Part shown: positions 1 to 6,363 of the stretch, piece by piece
Layout of the letters: each line of letters begins with the position of its first letter
How positions within the stretch are numbered: the first letter of the stretch is position 1
Origin: Prevotella sp.
GTDB taxonomy: Bacteria; Bacteroidota; Bacteroidia; Bacteroidales; Bacteroidaceae
Direction of reading: 5' to 3'
Length of the DNA stretch: 6,363 nucleotides
NCBI GenBank assembly: GCA_021203915.1
Contig: JAJQAI010000142.1
Span: 1-6,363 of the forward strand
Position numbers and translations under genes: made by a program
The notes under the pieces: model-generated
The model's input: only the letters and a program-made list of their open reading frames with translations
Database searches by the model: none
What the model was told of the DNA's origin: nothing

Positions 1-15
1 AACAAAGAGATATTG

Positions 16-654
16 TTAAAGATAGAGCACACTTTCATTACCCATATTAAATAGTAAATCAAGTATACTTAAATTAGGAATAAAACCATATTTGGTTTCA
101 TAAACCTGATAATAACGCTTTGAAATAAAATCTTTATCTTCTTTTGGATGCTTAGGATGAATCACCTCACGAAAATCTGCCACACCCTTAAGCCTATCAT
201 CTTCTAAGGGAATAAATTCTTTTGTTGGCTTAAAATTTGGTCGAATTCCAAGAAGTTCACATATTTTAGAGCAGATTTCTAAATTAAAGTCGTAAAGGAA
301 AGTCCACTTTTTCTCAAAAAAAGGTTGTATATCATCGGCATAAAACATAAAAAAGGGAGATTCACCATATGAACTTTTTATGGCATTCCAATGAATATGA
401 CGCCAATTGCCATGCTCGCTTATGCGAACATCTTTCATTAAAAGTTTAGAATCCCGTTTTTCATCTGCTAGCTTTTTTTCAACTGGAATAGTAAGTTGTT
501 GCGTCCCATTTGTTGAGGAAATAATACAGCGATTTCTATATGTCTGTTTAAGAAAGCTATCATAGGCTTCTATTTTAACCTCATCATAACGATAAAGTTT
601 TTGCCACCATTGAATAGGCGCAAAATAAGCCGAGGACATTAGCGCTGATGTCAT
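16..654 (-). CDS. WbqC-like family protein, last visible gene of the suf transcription unit
   Basis: Complete 212-residue protein that reads like the WbqC-like family common in Bacteroidota. Visible family features are an N-terminal ALMSSAYFAPIQWW segment (4-17), a QTYRNRC block (37-43), an HWNAIKSSYGESPFF block (88-102) and a closing SILDLLFNMG segment (196-205). Family members have been linked by name and location to O-antigen or surface-sugar synthesis, possibly as transferases acting on an amino sugar, but the reaction is not established and I do not assign one. There is no signal peptide or membrane segment, so it should be cytoplasmic. The gene starts 23 bases after the sufS stop on the same strand, with no promoter or terminator between, suggesting read-through from suf. 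The start at 654 puts the usual few residues before the conserved SAY motif; an ATG at 639 is possible. Family assignment is firm, function is not. Confidence 0.85.
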   Translation of the reverse strand: MTSALMSSAYFAPIQWWQKLYRYDEVKIEAYDSFLKQTYRNRCIISSTNGTQQLTIPVEKKLADEKRDSKLLMKDVRISEHGNWRHIHWNAIKSSYGESPFFMFYADDIQPFFEKKWTFLYDFNLEICSKICELLGIRPNFKPTKEFIPLEDDRLKGVADFREVIHPKHPKEDKDFISKRYYQVYETKYGFIPNLSILDLLFNMGNESVLYL

Positions 655-677
655 ATCCTTTTTTGTGGAGTGAAAAA

Positions 678-1892
678 TTAAAACATCTTACTTACGCGCT
701 TAATACCATCTACTAAGGCATCTATCTCCTCTTTGGTATTATACAAAGCAAAAGAAGCTCTGACAGTGCCTTGTATACCAAGACAGTCCATAAGTGGTTG
801 AGCACAATGGTGTCCTGTGCGCACAGCAATACCTAGGCGGTCAAGCAGTGTCCCCATATCAAGATGATGGATATCACCAACAAGGAACGAAACAAGAGCA
901 TCCTTACTGCTAGACTCTCCAAAGATTCTAATACCATCTATTGTTTTAAGCTTAAAAGTGGCGTACTGGGTAAGCTCCTTTTCATAAGAGCTAATATTAT
1001 CCATCCCTAAGCGATTTAGATAATCAATGGCAACTGCCAAGCCATGGGTAGATATATAATCGGGAGTTCCCGCTTCAAACTTAAGCGGAAGATCTTCAAA
1101 TACGGTCTTTTCAAAGCTTACGCTCTTAATCATCTCACCTCCACCTTGATAAGGAGGCATTTCTTCAAGCAGTTTCTCTCGCCCGTAAAGTACTCCAACG
1201 CCTGTTGGACCATACATCTTATGGCCACTAAAGGCAAAGAAATCGCAATCTAGTGCTTGTACATCAACACTAAAGTGAGGTACACTTTGAGCTCCATCAA
1301 CCAAAACAGGTACGCCATATTTATGTGATATACGTACAATTTCTTTTATTGGGTTTATTGTTCCTAGAACGTTGCTTACATGAGTAATGCTAACTAATTT
1401 CGTTTTCTTAGAGAATAACTTTTCAAAATCTTCAAGCAAAATCTCCCCTTTATCATTCATGGGGATTACACGAATGGATATTCCCTTTTTTTCTTTTATT
1501 AATTGCCAAGGCACTATATTGGAATGATGCTCCATAACGGAGACGATTACCTCATCCCCTTCATGCATAAACTTTTCTGAAAAAGAAGAAGCAACTAAAT
1601 TAATGCTTTCTGTTGTACCCCGAGTAAAAATTATTTCACTAGTTGAACTTGCATTTATAAAGGCCCTAACCTTTTCTCGAGCTTCTTCGTGCAAATCAGT
1701 AGCCCGTTGAGATAAAAAATGAACTCCACGATGAACATTTGCGTTTGCATTGTAATACTCATCTATTAGTGCTTGAACTACCTCACGAGGCTTCTGCGTT
1801 GTGGCAGCATTATCCAAATATATAAGTGGACGGTCATACACTTTACGAGAAAGTATCGGAAAATCTTCACGTATCTTACTTACATCCAACAT
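678..1892 (-). CDS. sufS: SufS cysteine desulfurase (group II, PLP-dependent)
   Basis: 404-residue aminotransferase class V enzyme that converts L-cysteine to L-alanine and leaves a persulfide on its active-site cysteine for Fe-S cluster assembly. Visible residues: YLDNAATTQKP near the N-terminus (25-35), the cofactor-stacking His122 in EHHSN, the PLP Schiff-base Lys225 in SGHKMYGP, and the persulfide Cys363 in RTGHHCAQP with Arg358 just before it. A later Arg378 (TVRASF) is also typical. Numbering is within one residue of E. coli SufS (Lys226, Cys364), and length is normal. I chose the ATG at 1892, preceded by an AAAGAGAG ribosome-binding-like stretch, which begins at MLDVSKIREDFP as in homologues; a TTG at 1922 in the same frame would add ten unsupported residues. 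The gene follows sufD after 58 bases. No SufE or SufU partner is encoded nearby. The protein should be cytoplasmic. Confidence 0.97.
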   Translation of the reverse strand: MLDVSKIREDFPILSRKVYDRPLIYLDNAATTQKPREVVQALIDEYYNANANVHRGVHFLSQRATDLHEEAREKVRAFINASSTSEIIFTRGTTESINLVASSFSEKFMHEGDEVIVSVMEHHSNIVPWQLIKEKKGISIRVIPMNDKGEILLEDFEKLFSKKTKLVSITHVSNVLGTINPIKEIVRISHKYGVPVLVDGAQSVPHFSVDVQALDCDFFAFSGHKMYGPTGVGVLYGREKLLEEMPPYQGGGEMIKSVSFEKTVFEDLPLKFEAGTPDYISTHGLAVAIDYLNRLGMDNISSYEKELTQYATFKLKTIDGIRIFGESSSKDALVSFLVGDIHHLDMGTLLDRLGIAVRTGHHCAQPLMDCLGIQGTVRASFALYNTKEEIDALVDGIKRVSKMF

Positions 1893-1950
1893 ATTTTCTC
1901 TCTTTAATAACCTAAAAGGCAAAAATTAATATTTTTAAGGGGACAAAAAT

Positions 1951-3294
1951 CTATTGACATAGTTTGCACCCTATACATTTGCTAAGTTCTCCACGGAAAC
2001 GTTTTTCCACCAAGTAACGTAGCCTATCACGCAAGGGTGAAAGACTAACGTAGCTTATAACTTCACTGATAAAGGCAATCTCAAGCAGTAATTTGGCCTC
2101 TTTAAGACTTACTCCGCGCTGTCTCATATAAAAAAGGGCTGCATCGTTAAGTTGTCCTACTGTACTACCATGGGAACACTTTACATCATCGGCGTATATC
2201 TCTAACATTGGTTGAGTATACATGCGAGATTCTTTTGTTGCACAAAGGTTTTGATTAGTTTCCTTTGAAGAGGTCTTTTGTGCTCCCGGCCGAACCATGA
2301 TTTTTCCAGCAAAAGCACCTACAGCCTTATCATTAAGAACGTACTTATATAGTTCATTGCTCTTACAGTTGCAGGCTTTGTGGTCAATTAAGGTATTATT
2401 GTCCACATGCTGAAGTTTATCTATAATCACACAACCATAAAGATTGCACTCGGCACCATCTCCACTAAAGACTAAATCAGTTCTATTACGAGTAATACCA
2501 TTATGTAGCGTAATAACATTGTGGTTTACCCTGCTATCTGCCTTTTGGTCAATAAATAAGTTACTCAAGCGTACATTCTTGGCATGAGTCTCCTCAAGAC
2601 AATAAAGATCAAGGCTAGCATTATTGCCAACATATGCCTCTATTACTTGCGTTGTAAGGAAATTTTTATCATCTGCAGCATGGTCACAAAACAACAATTT
2701 TATTTGTGCGCCATCCTCAACAATAATAAGTACTCTTCTATTTACCATAAGGTCTACATCAGAACGTAGAATATTTATTACTTGAATAGCCCTTTGAAGG
2801 ACAACATTTTTAGGCACATAAATAAGAAGCCCGTCTTGCGCCATCATAGTATTAAAGGAAACTATAGAATCATTAGCATCAGCAATTAAAGAATAATATT
2901 TGGAAATGAGCTCAGGATTCTTTTTAGCTACCTGATTTATTGAGTCTATAATTACGCCCTCTGGCAAAGCCCCTTTTCTTGGTTTTACATCAGAAAAAAG
3001 ACTATCGTTCACCATAAAGTAAAGAGCGGTACTTAAGTTTGGGACATCACATTTAAAGGCCTCGTAAGGATCAACGGGTATTTTCAGTCGATTTATATTA
3101 AGACCATAATTAGGCATGAAAAGCGATTCAACGTCCGTATACTTGTATCTTTCAAGCTTTTGAGTAGGGAAACCAAGACGCCTAAAATTCTCGAATGCCA
3201 CGTTTCTTACGGCATTCATCTCATTACAAGAGTGGCTATAGATTGCTTCTCTTTCCTTTTGGAATAAATCAATATATTGCTTTTCGGCTCCCAT
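1951..3294 (-). CDS. sufD: SufD, Fe-S cluster scaffold subunit (SufBCD complex)
   Basis: 447-residue SufB/SufD-family protein, partner of SufB in the SufBC2D scaffold, where the two beta-helix subunits form the cluster-building interface and each binds a SufC ATPase. The N-terminal part is variable and helical; the conserved beta-helical core and C-terminus carry KETNQNL (about 342-348) and LEIYADDVKCSHGSTVGQLN. His375 in KCSHG corresponds to E. coli SufD His360, needed for cluster assembly, and Cys373 to Cys358. The protein ends in RFRGELSKCIGCKLCQ, giving three cysteines (440, 443, 446) in a CxxCxxC pattern that E. coli SufD lacks. The ATG at 3294 lies nine bases after the sufC stop, without a Shine-Dalgarno sequence, so translational coupling is likely. 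The subunit is diagnosed as SufD rather than SufB by its shorter core, gene order and the lack of the Suf[12 protein letters not shown] segment. Confidence 0.95.
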   Translation of the reverse strand: MGAEKQYIDLFQKEREAIYSHSCNEMNAVRNVAFENFRRLGFPTQKLERYKYTDVESLFMPNYGLNINRLKIPVDPYEAFKCDVPNLSTALYFMVNDSLFSDVKPRKGALPEGVIIDSINQVAKKNPELISKYYSLIADANDSIVSFNTMMAQDGLLIYVPKNVVLQRAIQVINILRSDVDLMVNRRVLIIVEDGAQIKLLFCDHAADDKNFLTTQVIEAYVGNNASLDLYCLEETHAKNVRLSNLFIDQKADSRVNHNVITLHNGITRNRTDLVFSGDGAECNLYGCVIIDKLQHVDNNTLIDHKACNCKSNELYKYVLNDKAVGAFAGKIMVRPGAQKTSSKETNQNLCATKESRMYTQPMLEIYADDVKCSHGSTVGQLNDAALFYMRQRGVSLKEAKLLLEIAFISEVISYVSLSPLRDRLRYLVEKRFRGELSKCIGCKLCQ

Positions 3295-3303
3295 AAAGAA
3301 TAT

Positions 3304-4053
3304 TTAGTCTAATTCGGCTTTAATCCAGTCGTAACCCTTTTGTTCGATTTCTTTGGCTAGTTGGGAACCAGAGGTCCTAACTATCCTCCCCTGATAAAGT
3401 ACATGGACCACATCGGGTTTTATTATCTCAAGAAGACGATCATAGTGAGTTATTACGATATAACTCGTCTCTATAGTCTTTAATTTGTTAACTCCTTGAG
3501 CTACTATTCTTAATGCGTCAACATCGAGTCCAGAATCAGTCTCATCTAGTATGGCAAGTTTTGGCTCAAGCATCGCCATTTGGAAAATTTCGTTGCGTTT
3601 CTTTTCACCTCCGCTAAATCCTTCATTAACAGAGCGATTGGTAAGGTTAGTATCGAGTTCAACAACTTTTCTTTTTTCTCGCACAAGTTTTAAAAACTCT
3701 GCAGCATTTAGAGCCTCTTTACCTTCATATTTACGCTTTTCATTAATGGCGGCACGCATAAAGTTATTCATCGACACTCCAGGAATCTCAACCGGATATT
3801 GAAATGAAAGAAATAAACCCTCATGAGCACGGTCTTCAGGTTTCATCTTTAGCAAGTCCTTACCATTAAAAAGGGCTGTCCCAGAGGTTACCTCATAAAG
3901 AGGATTTCCAACTAGCACTTGGCTCAAAGTAGACTTTCCTGAGCCGTTGGGTCCCATTATGGCATGGACTTCTCCATCCTTAATAGTAAGATTTACCCCT
4001 TTAAGTATTTCCTTATCGCCTATTTTAGCGCAAAGATTCCGAACCTCTAACAT
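3304..4053 (-). CDS. sufC: SufC, ABC-type ATPase of the SufBCD scaffold
   Basis: 249-residue soluble ABC ATPase that powers conformational change of the SufBCD complex during Fe-S cluster assembly; it is not a membrane transporter component. Motifs in order: Walker A GPNGSGKST (34-42, Lys40), Q-loop Gln85 in SFQYPVEIPGVS, the ABC signature SGGEKKR (147-153), Walker B LAILDE (166-171, catalytic Glu171), D-loop SGLD (174-177) and the switch His203 in ITHY. Lys40, Glu171 and His203 fall at the same numbers as in E. coli SufC, and EKKRNEIFQM after the signature is characteristic of SufC. Length is normal. The ATG at 4053 starts 23 bases after the sufB stop in an AT-rich stretch without a Shine-Dalgarno sequence, which is common in Bacteroidota. 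Lying between sufB and sufD, it is certainly part of the same operon. Confidence 0.98.
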   Translation of the reverse strand: MLEVRNLCAKIGDKEILKGVNLTIKDGEVHAIMGPNGSGKSTLSQVLVGNPLYEVTSGTALFNGKDLLKMKPEDRAHEGLFLSFQYPVEIPGVSMNNFMRAAINEKRKYEGKEALNAAEFLKLVREKRKVVELDTNLTNRSVNEGFSGGEKKRNEIFQMAMLEPKLAILDETDSGLDVDALRIVAQGVNKLKTIETSYIVITHYDRLLEIIKPDVVHVLYQGRIVRTSGSQLAKEIEQKGYDWIKAELD

Positions 4054-4076
4054 ATAAAAACGTATTAAAATAAACC

Positions 4077-5534
4077 TTATCCAATAGTGCCTTCTAGTGA
4101 CACCGATAGTAATTTTTGAGCCTCAACGGCAAATTCCATAGGAAGTTTGTTTAAGACATCCTTTGCATAACCATTCACTATAAGGCCAACAGCCTGCTCG
4201 GTTGGAATGCCCCGCTGAGCAAGGTAAAAAAGTTGATCCTCACTTATTTTGCTTGTTGTAGCCTCATGTTCTAGGATTGCAGTTTCACTGTGAACATCTT
4301 GATAGGGGAACGTATGAGCTCCACACTCACTACCTAGCAATAAACTATCACAAGAGCTATAATTTCTAGCTCCATCAGCTGAAGATGTCACACGAACCAA
4401 ACCACGATAGGAGTTCTGGCTATGGCCAGCGCTAATACCTTTGCTTATGATTGTACTTTTTGTATTCTTACCTATGTGTATCATCTTTGTTCCGGTATCA
4501 GCCTCTTGATGGTTATTCGTTACAGCAACTGAATAAAATTCCGCTTGAGAGTTATCTCCACGGAGCACACAAGAAGGATATTTCCATGTTATGGCAGAAC
4601 CCGTTTCAACTTGTGTCCAAGATAATTTTGAGTTAACACCACGAAGTTCACCTCGCTTGGTTACAAGGTTAAGTACGCCGCCTTTCCCGTTTTCATCACC
4701 TGGATACCAATTCTGAACCGTTGAATATTTAACCTCAGCGTTATCCTTTACAATGATTTCCACTATTGCTGCATGAAGTTGGTTCTCATCTCTCATAGGT
4801 GCTGTACAACCCTCGAGGTAAGAAACATAAGAATCATCTTCTGCGATGATGAGTGTTCGCTCAAACTGACCGGTGTTTCGGGCGTTTATGCGGAAATATG
4901 AACTTAATTCCATGGGGCTTTTTACGCCCTTAGGAATATAAACAAAAGATCCATCGCTAAATACAGCACTGTTTAGGGCTGCAAAGAAATTGTCGCGATA
5001 AGGAACTACTGTCCCTAAGTACTCGCGCACTAAAGAAGGGTGATTTTTTATAGCCTCACCTATGGAGCAAAATATAATGCCTTTTTCAGCTAGTTTATCC
5101 TTGTATGTTGTCTTAACAGAAACAGAGTCCATTATCGCATCTACGGCAGTCTGTCCGCTTAAGATAAGACGTTCCTGAAGTGGTATACCTAGTTTTTCGA
5201 AGGTTTTCATCATTTCAGGGTCAATATCCTTTTTCTCACCCTTAGAGTCCTTCTTAGCCATAGGGTCGGCATAATAAGATATCGCTTGGTAATCAATCTC
5301 GGGGAGGTTTACGTGTCCCCAGGAAGGGGCTTGAAGCATTTTCCAATACTTAAAAGCCTTAAGACGAAAGTCAAGTAACCACTCTGGCTCACCCTTTTTA
5401 GAGGAAATAAGACGTACTACATCTTCGTTTAGCCCAACATCAATGATATCTGTATGTACATTTGTAGTAAAACCGAACTCATATTTTTGTTCAGCAACTT
5501 GTTTCACAAAACTATTATCACTCTTTTTGGCCAT
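4077..5534 (-). CDS. sufB: SufB, Fe-S cluster scaffold subunit (SufBCD complex)
   Basis: 485-residue SufB, the subunit that receives persulfide sulfur and helps carry the nascent Fe-S cluster. The C-terminal core holds [17 protein letters not shown] and [22 protein letters not shown]. Counting from the conserved end, Cys395 aligns with E. coli Cys405, the essential SufD-interface cysteine, and Glu424 with Glu434. [15 protein letters not shown] lies at about 240-254. A charged, lysine-rich stretch at about 93-105 ([13 protein letters not shown]) is probably a flexible loop. The ATG at 5534, preceded by AGAGGA about 10 bases upstream, begins [12 protein letters not shown] and fits the family; an open frame continues to 5633, but that extension would run past the predicted promoter start point and is very hydrophobic at its beginning. 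It is the first gene of the operon, with an AT-rich leader of roughly 60 bases. Confidence 0.97.
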   Translation of the reverse strand: MAKKSDNSFVKQVAEQKYEFGFTTNVHTDIIDVGLNEDVVRLISSKKGEPEWLLDFRLKAFKYWKMLQAPSWGHVNLPEIDYQAISYYADPMAKKDSKGEKKDIDPEMMKTFEKLGIPLQERLILSGQTAVDAIMDSVSVKTTYKDKLAEKGIIFCSIGEAIKNHPSLVREYLGTVVPYRDNFFAALNSAVFSDGSFVYIPKGVKSPMELSSYFRINARNTGQFERTLIIAEDDSYVSYLEGCTAPMRDENQLHAAIVEIIVKDNAEVKYSTVQNWYPGDENGKGGVLNLVTKRGELRGVNSKLSWTQVETGSAITWKYPSCVLRGDNSQAEFYSVAVTNNHQEADTGTKMIHIGKNTKSTIISKGISAGHSQNSYRGLVRVTSSADGARNYSSCDSLLLGSECGAHTFPYQDVHSETAILEHEATTSKISEDQLFYLAQRGIPTEQAVGLIVNGYAKDVLNKLPMEFAVEAQKLLSVSLEGTIG

Positions 5535-5600
5535 ACAGCTTAATTCCTCTAAAGAAAAATGTATTTTAAATAAACTTTTTTTCCATAGTTCAAGGATTGG

Positions 5601-5634
5601 CAAATTTACGAAAATAAGAAAAAAAGATTGCAAA
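5601..5634 (-). promoter_or_regulatory. Predicted primary promoter of the sufBCDS operon
   Basis: Read on the minus strand, a -33 element TTTG (5634-5631) is followed after 22 bases by TAAATTTG (5608-5601), an exact match to the Bacteroidota -7 consensus TAnnTTTG. Transcription would start a few bases below 5601, giving a leader of about 60 bases before the sufB ATG at 5534. The position, between the upstream gene's terminator and sufB, is what an operon promoter should have. I see no riboswitch-like fold and no clear operator in the leader, so regulation by iron or sulfur status cannot be read from this site. Confidence 0.75.
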
Positions 5635-5712
5635 AGTTTTATCGAAAATTACCTTTACTCTTTTTTTAGACCATGCTCAAGATTCTTTTTCCACAAACTT
5701 TTATAGCTGAAA

Positions 5713-5753
5713 AAGAGGTCACTAACTAAGATTTATATAGCTAGTGACCTCTT
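5713..5753 (-). terminator. Intrinsic terminator after the small secreted-protein gene
   Basis: A perfect 12-bp inverted repeat pairs AAGAGGTCACTA (5713-5724) with TAGTGACCTCTT (5742-5753). Inside it, after one A/C mismatch, CTA (5726-5728) can pair with TAG (5738-5740), leaving a nine-base loop. On the minus strand the stem runs directly into a short T tract (TTTTT, 5714-5710) before CAGC. The hairpin begins about 30 bases after the TAA of the 120-residue gene, so it should end that transcript and separate it from the suf promoter. On the plus strand the stem is followed by TTGGAGG, not a T tract, so it looks one-directional. Confidence 0.88.
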
Positions 5754-5784
5754 GGAGGAGAACTATTTAGAAAATTTCTTTTCT

Positions 5785-6147
5785 TTATTTGTTTAGTCCA
5801 CGATTAGTGAATGTAGCGTTAAGCACCTTTAGGTAGTCGTGGTACTGTTTCTTTGTTAGAATGTAGCCCATGTAAGTTAGGTCTCTATAAACTGCATTCT
5901 TAACAATCACCTTGCTCTCTTCAGCATCAGTGCCTGATGCGTTCATCATGTTAGCGCAGAACTCGGAGTGTATATCCTTGACTGCCTCTAACTGATCAGA
6001 TGAGAGATTTAAGTAATTTGCGAGGCTTGTAAAGTTTACCTCAAAGTTGTAAGCATTTACTGCTTCAACGTTACTTGCTTTCTCGTTCTCTGCAAATGTC
6101 ATGGTAAGACTTAGTATTGCCATAACTGTCAAAAACAATCTTTTCAT
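5785..6147 (-). CDS. Small secreted protein of unknown function with two LTxxQ-like segments
   Basis: 120-residue protein starting MKRLFLTVMAILSLTMTFAENE: a basic start, a hydrophobic stretch and a TFA-EN site typical of signal peptidase I cleavage after Ala19, so a mature periplasmic or secreted protein of about 100 residues. No lipobox or transmembrane segment follows. The mature part looks mostly alpha-helical, with two similar segments, LNLSSDQLEAVKDIH (46-60) and YILTKKQYHDYLKVL (95-109), loosely like the LTxxQ motifs of the Spy/CpxP chaperone family, and ends TNRGLNK. It has one cysteine (Cys64). I recall short exported proteins of this shape, ending in NRGLN, in Prevotella and Bacteroides genomes, without a known role. 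The ATG at 6147 is chosen because it gives a clean signal peptide after a GAAAGGAAAAAG leader; an in-frame ATG at 6228 would add 27 charged residues. It has its own promoter and terminator, so it is monocistronic. Confidence 0.88.
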   Translation of the reverse strand: MKRLFLTVMAILSLTMTFAENEKASNVEAVNAYNFEVNFTSLANYLNLSSDQLEAVKDIHSEFCANMMNASGTDAEESKVIVKNAVYRDLTYMGYILTKKQYHDYLKVLNATFTNRGLNK

Positions 6148-6264
6148 AATCTTTTTCCTTTCTTTCTTTTTAATGTTTAATTTTTTTTCTTCTTTCACCC
6201 TAAGGTCCTTTTCTCGCGAATCACCCATTGGGAATTAATTTGTTATCCTGTTTTTTGTCTTTTG
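6148..6264 (-). promoter_or_regulatory. Long purine-rich 5' leader of the small secreted-protein gene
   Basis: If transcription begins just below the -7 element at 6271-6278, about 115 bases of untranslated leader precede the ATG at 6147. Its last 50 or so bases are nearly all A and G on the minus strand (GAAAGAAG, AAAGAAAGAAAGG), so they should be poorly structured and open to ribosomes, as expected for a well-translated Bacteroidota mRNA lacking a strong Shine-Dalgarno sequence. I find no long hairpin and no riboswitch. The frame stays open through the lower half from an ATG at 6228, but I treat this as untranslated. The boundary at the transcription start is estimated, not observed. Confidence 0.5.
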
Positions 6265-6270
6265 ACGATG

Positions 6271-6303
6271 CAAAGATACTATCAAGTGGAAACGATTTCC
6301 AAA
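6271..6303 (-). promoter_or_regulatory. Predicted promoter of the small secreted-protein gene
   Basis: On the minus strand TTTG (6303-6300) lies 21 bases before TATCTTTG (6278-6271), matching the Bacteroidota -33 TTTG and -7 TAnnTTTG elements with acceptable spacing. It is the only complete pair found upstream of the gene at 6147. The -33 element is overlapped by an operator-like dyad (6287-6301), so the promoter is probably regulated. Confidence 0.7.
6287..6301. promoter_or_regulatory. Candidate repressor operator: LacI-like dyad over the -33 element
   Basis: TGGAAA (6287-6292), CGA, TTTCCA (6296-6301) is a perfect 6-bp inverted repeat around a three-base centre. It matches 13 of 14 positions of the generic LacI/GalR-family operator pattern TGNAANCGNTTNCA, where N counts as a match; the last A is displaced by one base. 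It covers the spacer edge and the first base of the predicted -33 box, a position where a bound protein would block RNA polymerase. The dyad is seen directly; the protein family that binds it is inferred. Confidence 0.4.
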
Positions 6304-6340
6304 TAAATTTGCAACTGTTTGCGTTAACAGCCCTATTTTC

Positions 6341-6354
6341 TTGATTTATATCAA
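6341..6354. promoter_or_regulatory. Candidate FNR/CRP-type operator TTGAT-N4-ATCAA
   Basis: TTGAT (6341-6345), TTAT, ATCAA (6350-6354) is a perfect match to the classic FNR consensus TTGAT-N4-ATCAA, and the dyad extends one more base pair outward (C6340/G6355). Its centre is roughly 80 bases upstream of the estimated start of the small-gene transcript, so it could serve that promoter as a distant activator site or belong to a gene beyond the window edge. Crp/Fnr-family regulators are common in Bacteroidota, but whether any recognises this exact sequence is not known from the window. Confidence 0.45.
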
Positions 6355-6363
6355 GATAATGAG

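Noticed and set aside
1044..1253. Plus-strand open frames inside the suf genes (for example 1044-1253, 2584-2769, 3551-3802, 4451-4636) and 5443-5706
   Set aside because: Each is short and overlaps a well-supported minus-strand gene, or the suf promoter. None shows a recognisable domain or a convincing start signal.
1893..1922. TTG start for SufS ten codons upstream
   Set aside because: It is a rare start codon, and the extra residues are not part of the desulfurase fold. The ATG at 1892 has a ribosome-binding-like AGAGAG and the expected N-terminus.
1893..1950. Internal promoter between sufD and sufS
   Set aside because: TAATTTTTG resembles TAnnTTTG but has one extra base, and the nearest TTTG is only about 15 bases away. 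This is insufficient for a call in AT-rich sequence.
5535..5633. In-frame upstream extension of SufB to 5633
   Set aside because: The added residues run through the predicted -7 element and past the expected transcript start. MAKKSDNSF at 5534 matches the family start and has AGAGGA in front.
6148..6228. In-frame N-terminal extension of the small secreted protein starting at the ATG at 6228
   Set aside because: It would place 27 highly charged, lysine-rich residues before a clear signal peptide, and its codons fall in the purine-rich leader. The ATG at 6147 gives a normal exported protein.
6315..6330. CTGTT-N6-AACAG inverted repeat between the promoter and the FNR-type box
   Set aside because: The arms are only 5 bp, with no extension and no known operator pattern; easily due to chance.

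Overview
The window is chromosomal DNA from a member of the Bacteroidota, most likely order Bacteroidales and plausibly a Prevotella/Bacteroides relative. Three things point there: promoters of the TTTG / TAnnTTTG type, weak or absent Shine-Dalgarno sequences, and a suf cluster in the order B-C-D-S with proteins typical of that group. All six genes lie on the minus strand, so transcription runs from high to low coordinates. No mobile element, tRNA, rRNA or CRISPR array is visible.

In order of transcription, the upper end (about 6229-6363) is a regulatory region. It holds a good Bacteroidota promoter, a LacI-operator-like dyad overlapping its -33 element, and farther upstream a perfect TTGAT-N4-ATCAA dyad of the FNR/CRP type. 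The promoter drives a long purine-rich leader and a 120-residue secreted protein of unknown function (6147-5785), which ends in a strong intrinsic terminator (5713-5753).

A second TTTG / TAnnTTTG promoter (5601-5634) starts the suf operon: sufB (5534-4077), sufC (4053-3304), sufD (3294-1951) and sufS (1892-678). A WbqC-like gene (654-16) follows only 23 bases after sufS and looks co-transcribed. SufS mobilises sulfur from cysteine, and SufB, SufC and SufD form the ATP-driven scaffold on which iron-sulfur clusters are built. No sufE, sufU or sufA gene lies in the window, so the sulfur shuttle and carriers must be encoded elsewhere. No terminator is seen after the WbqC-like gene; only 15 bases remain.

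The suf part is ordinary core metabolism with its catalytic residues intact. The less ordinary points are the dense operator-like structure upstream of the small secreted protein, that protein's two LTxxQ-like segments, the CxxCxxC tail of SufD, and the WbqC-like gene attached to the suf operon. I found no convincing evidence of an undescribed multi-gene system.
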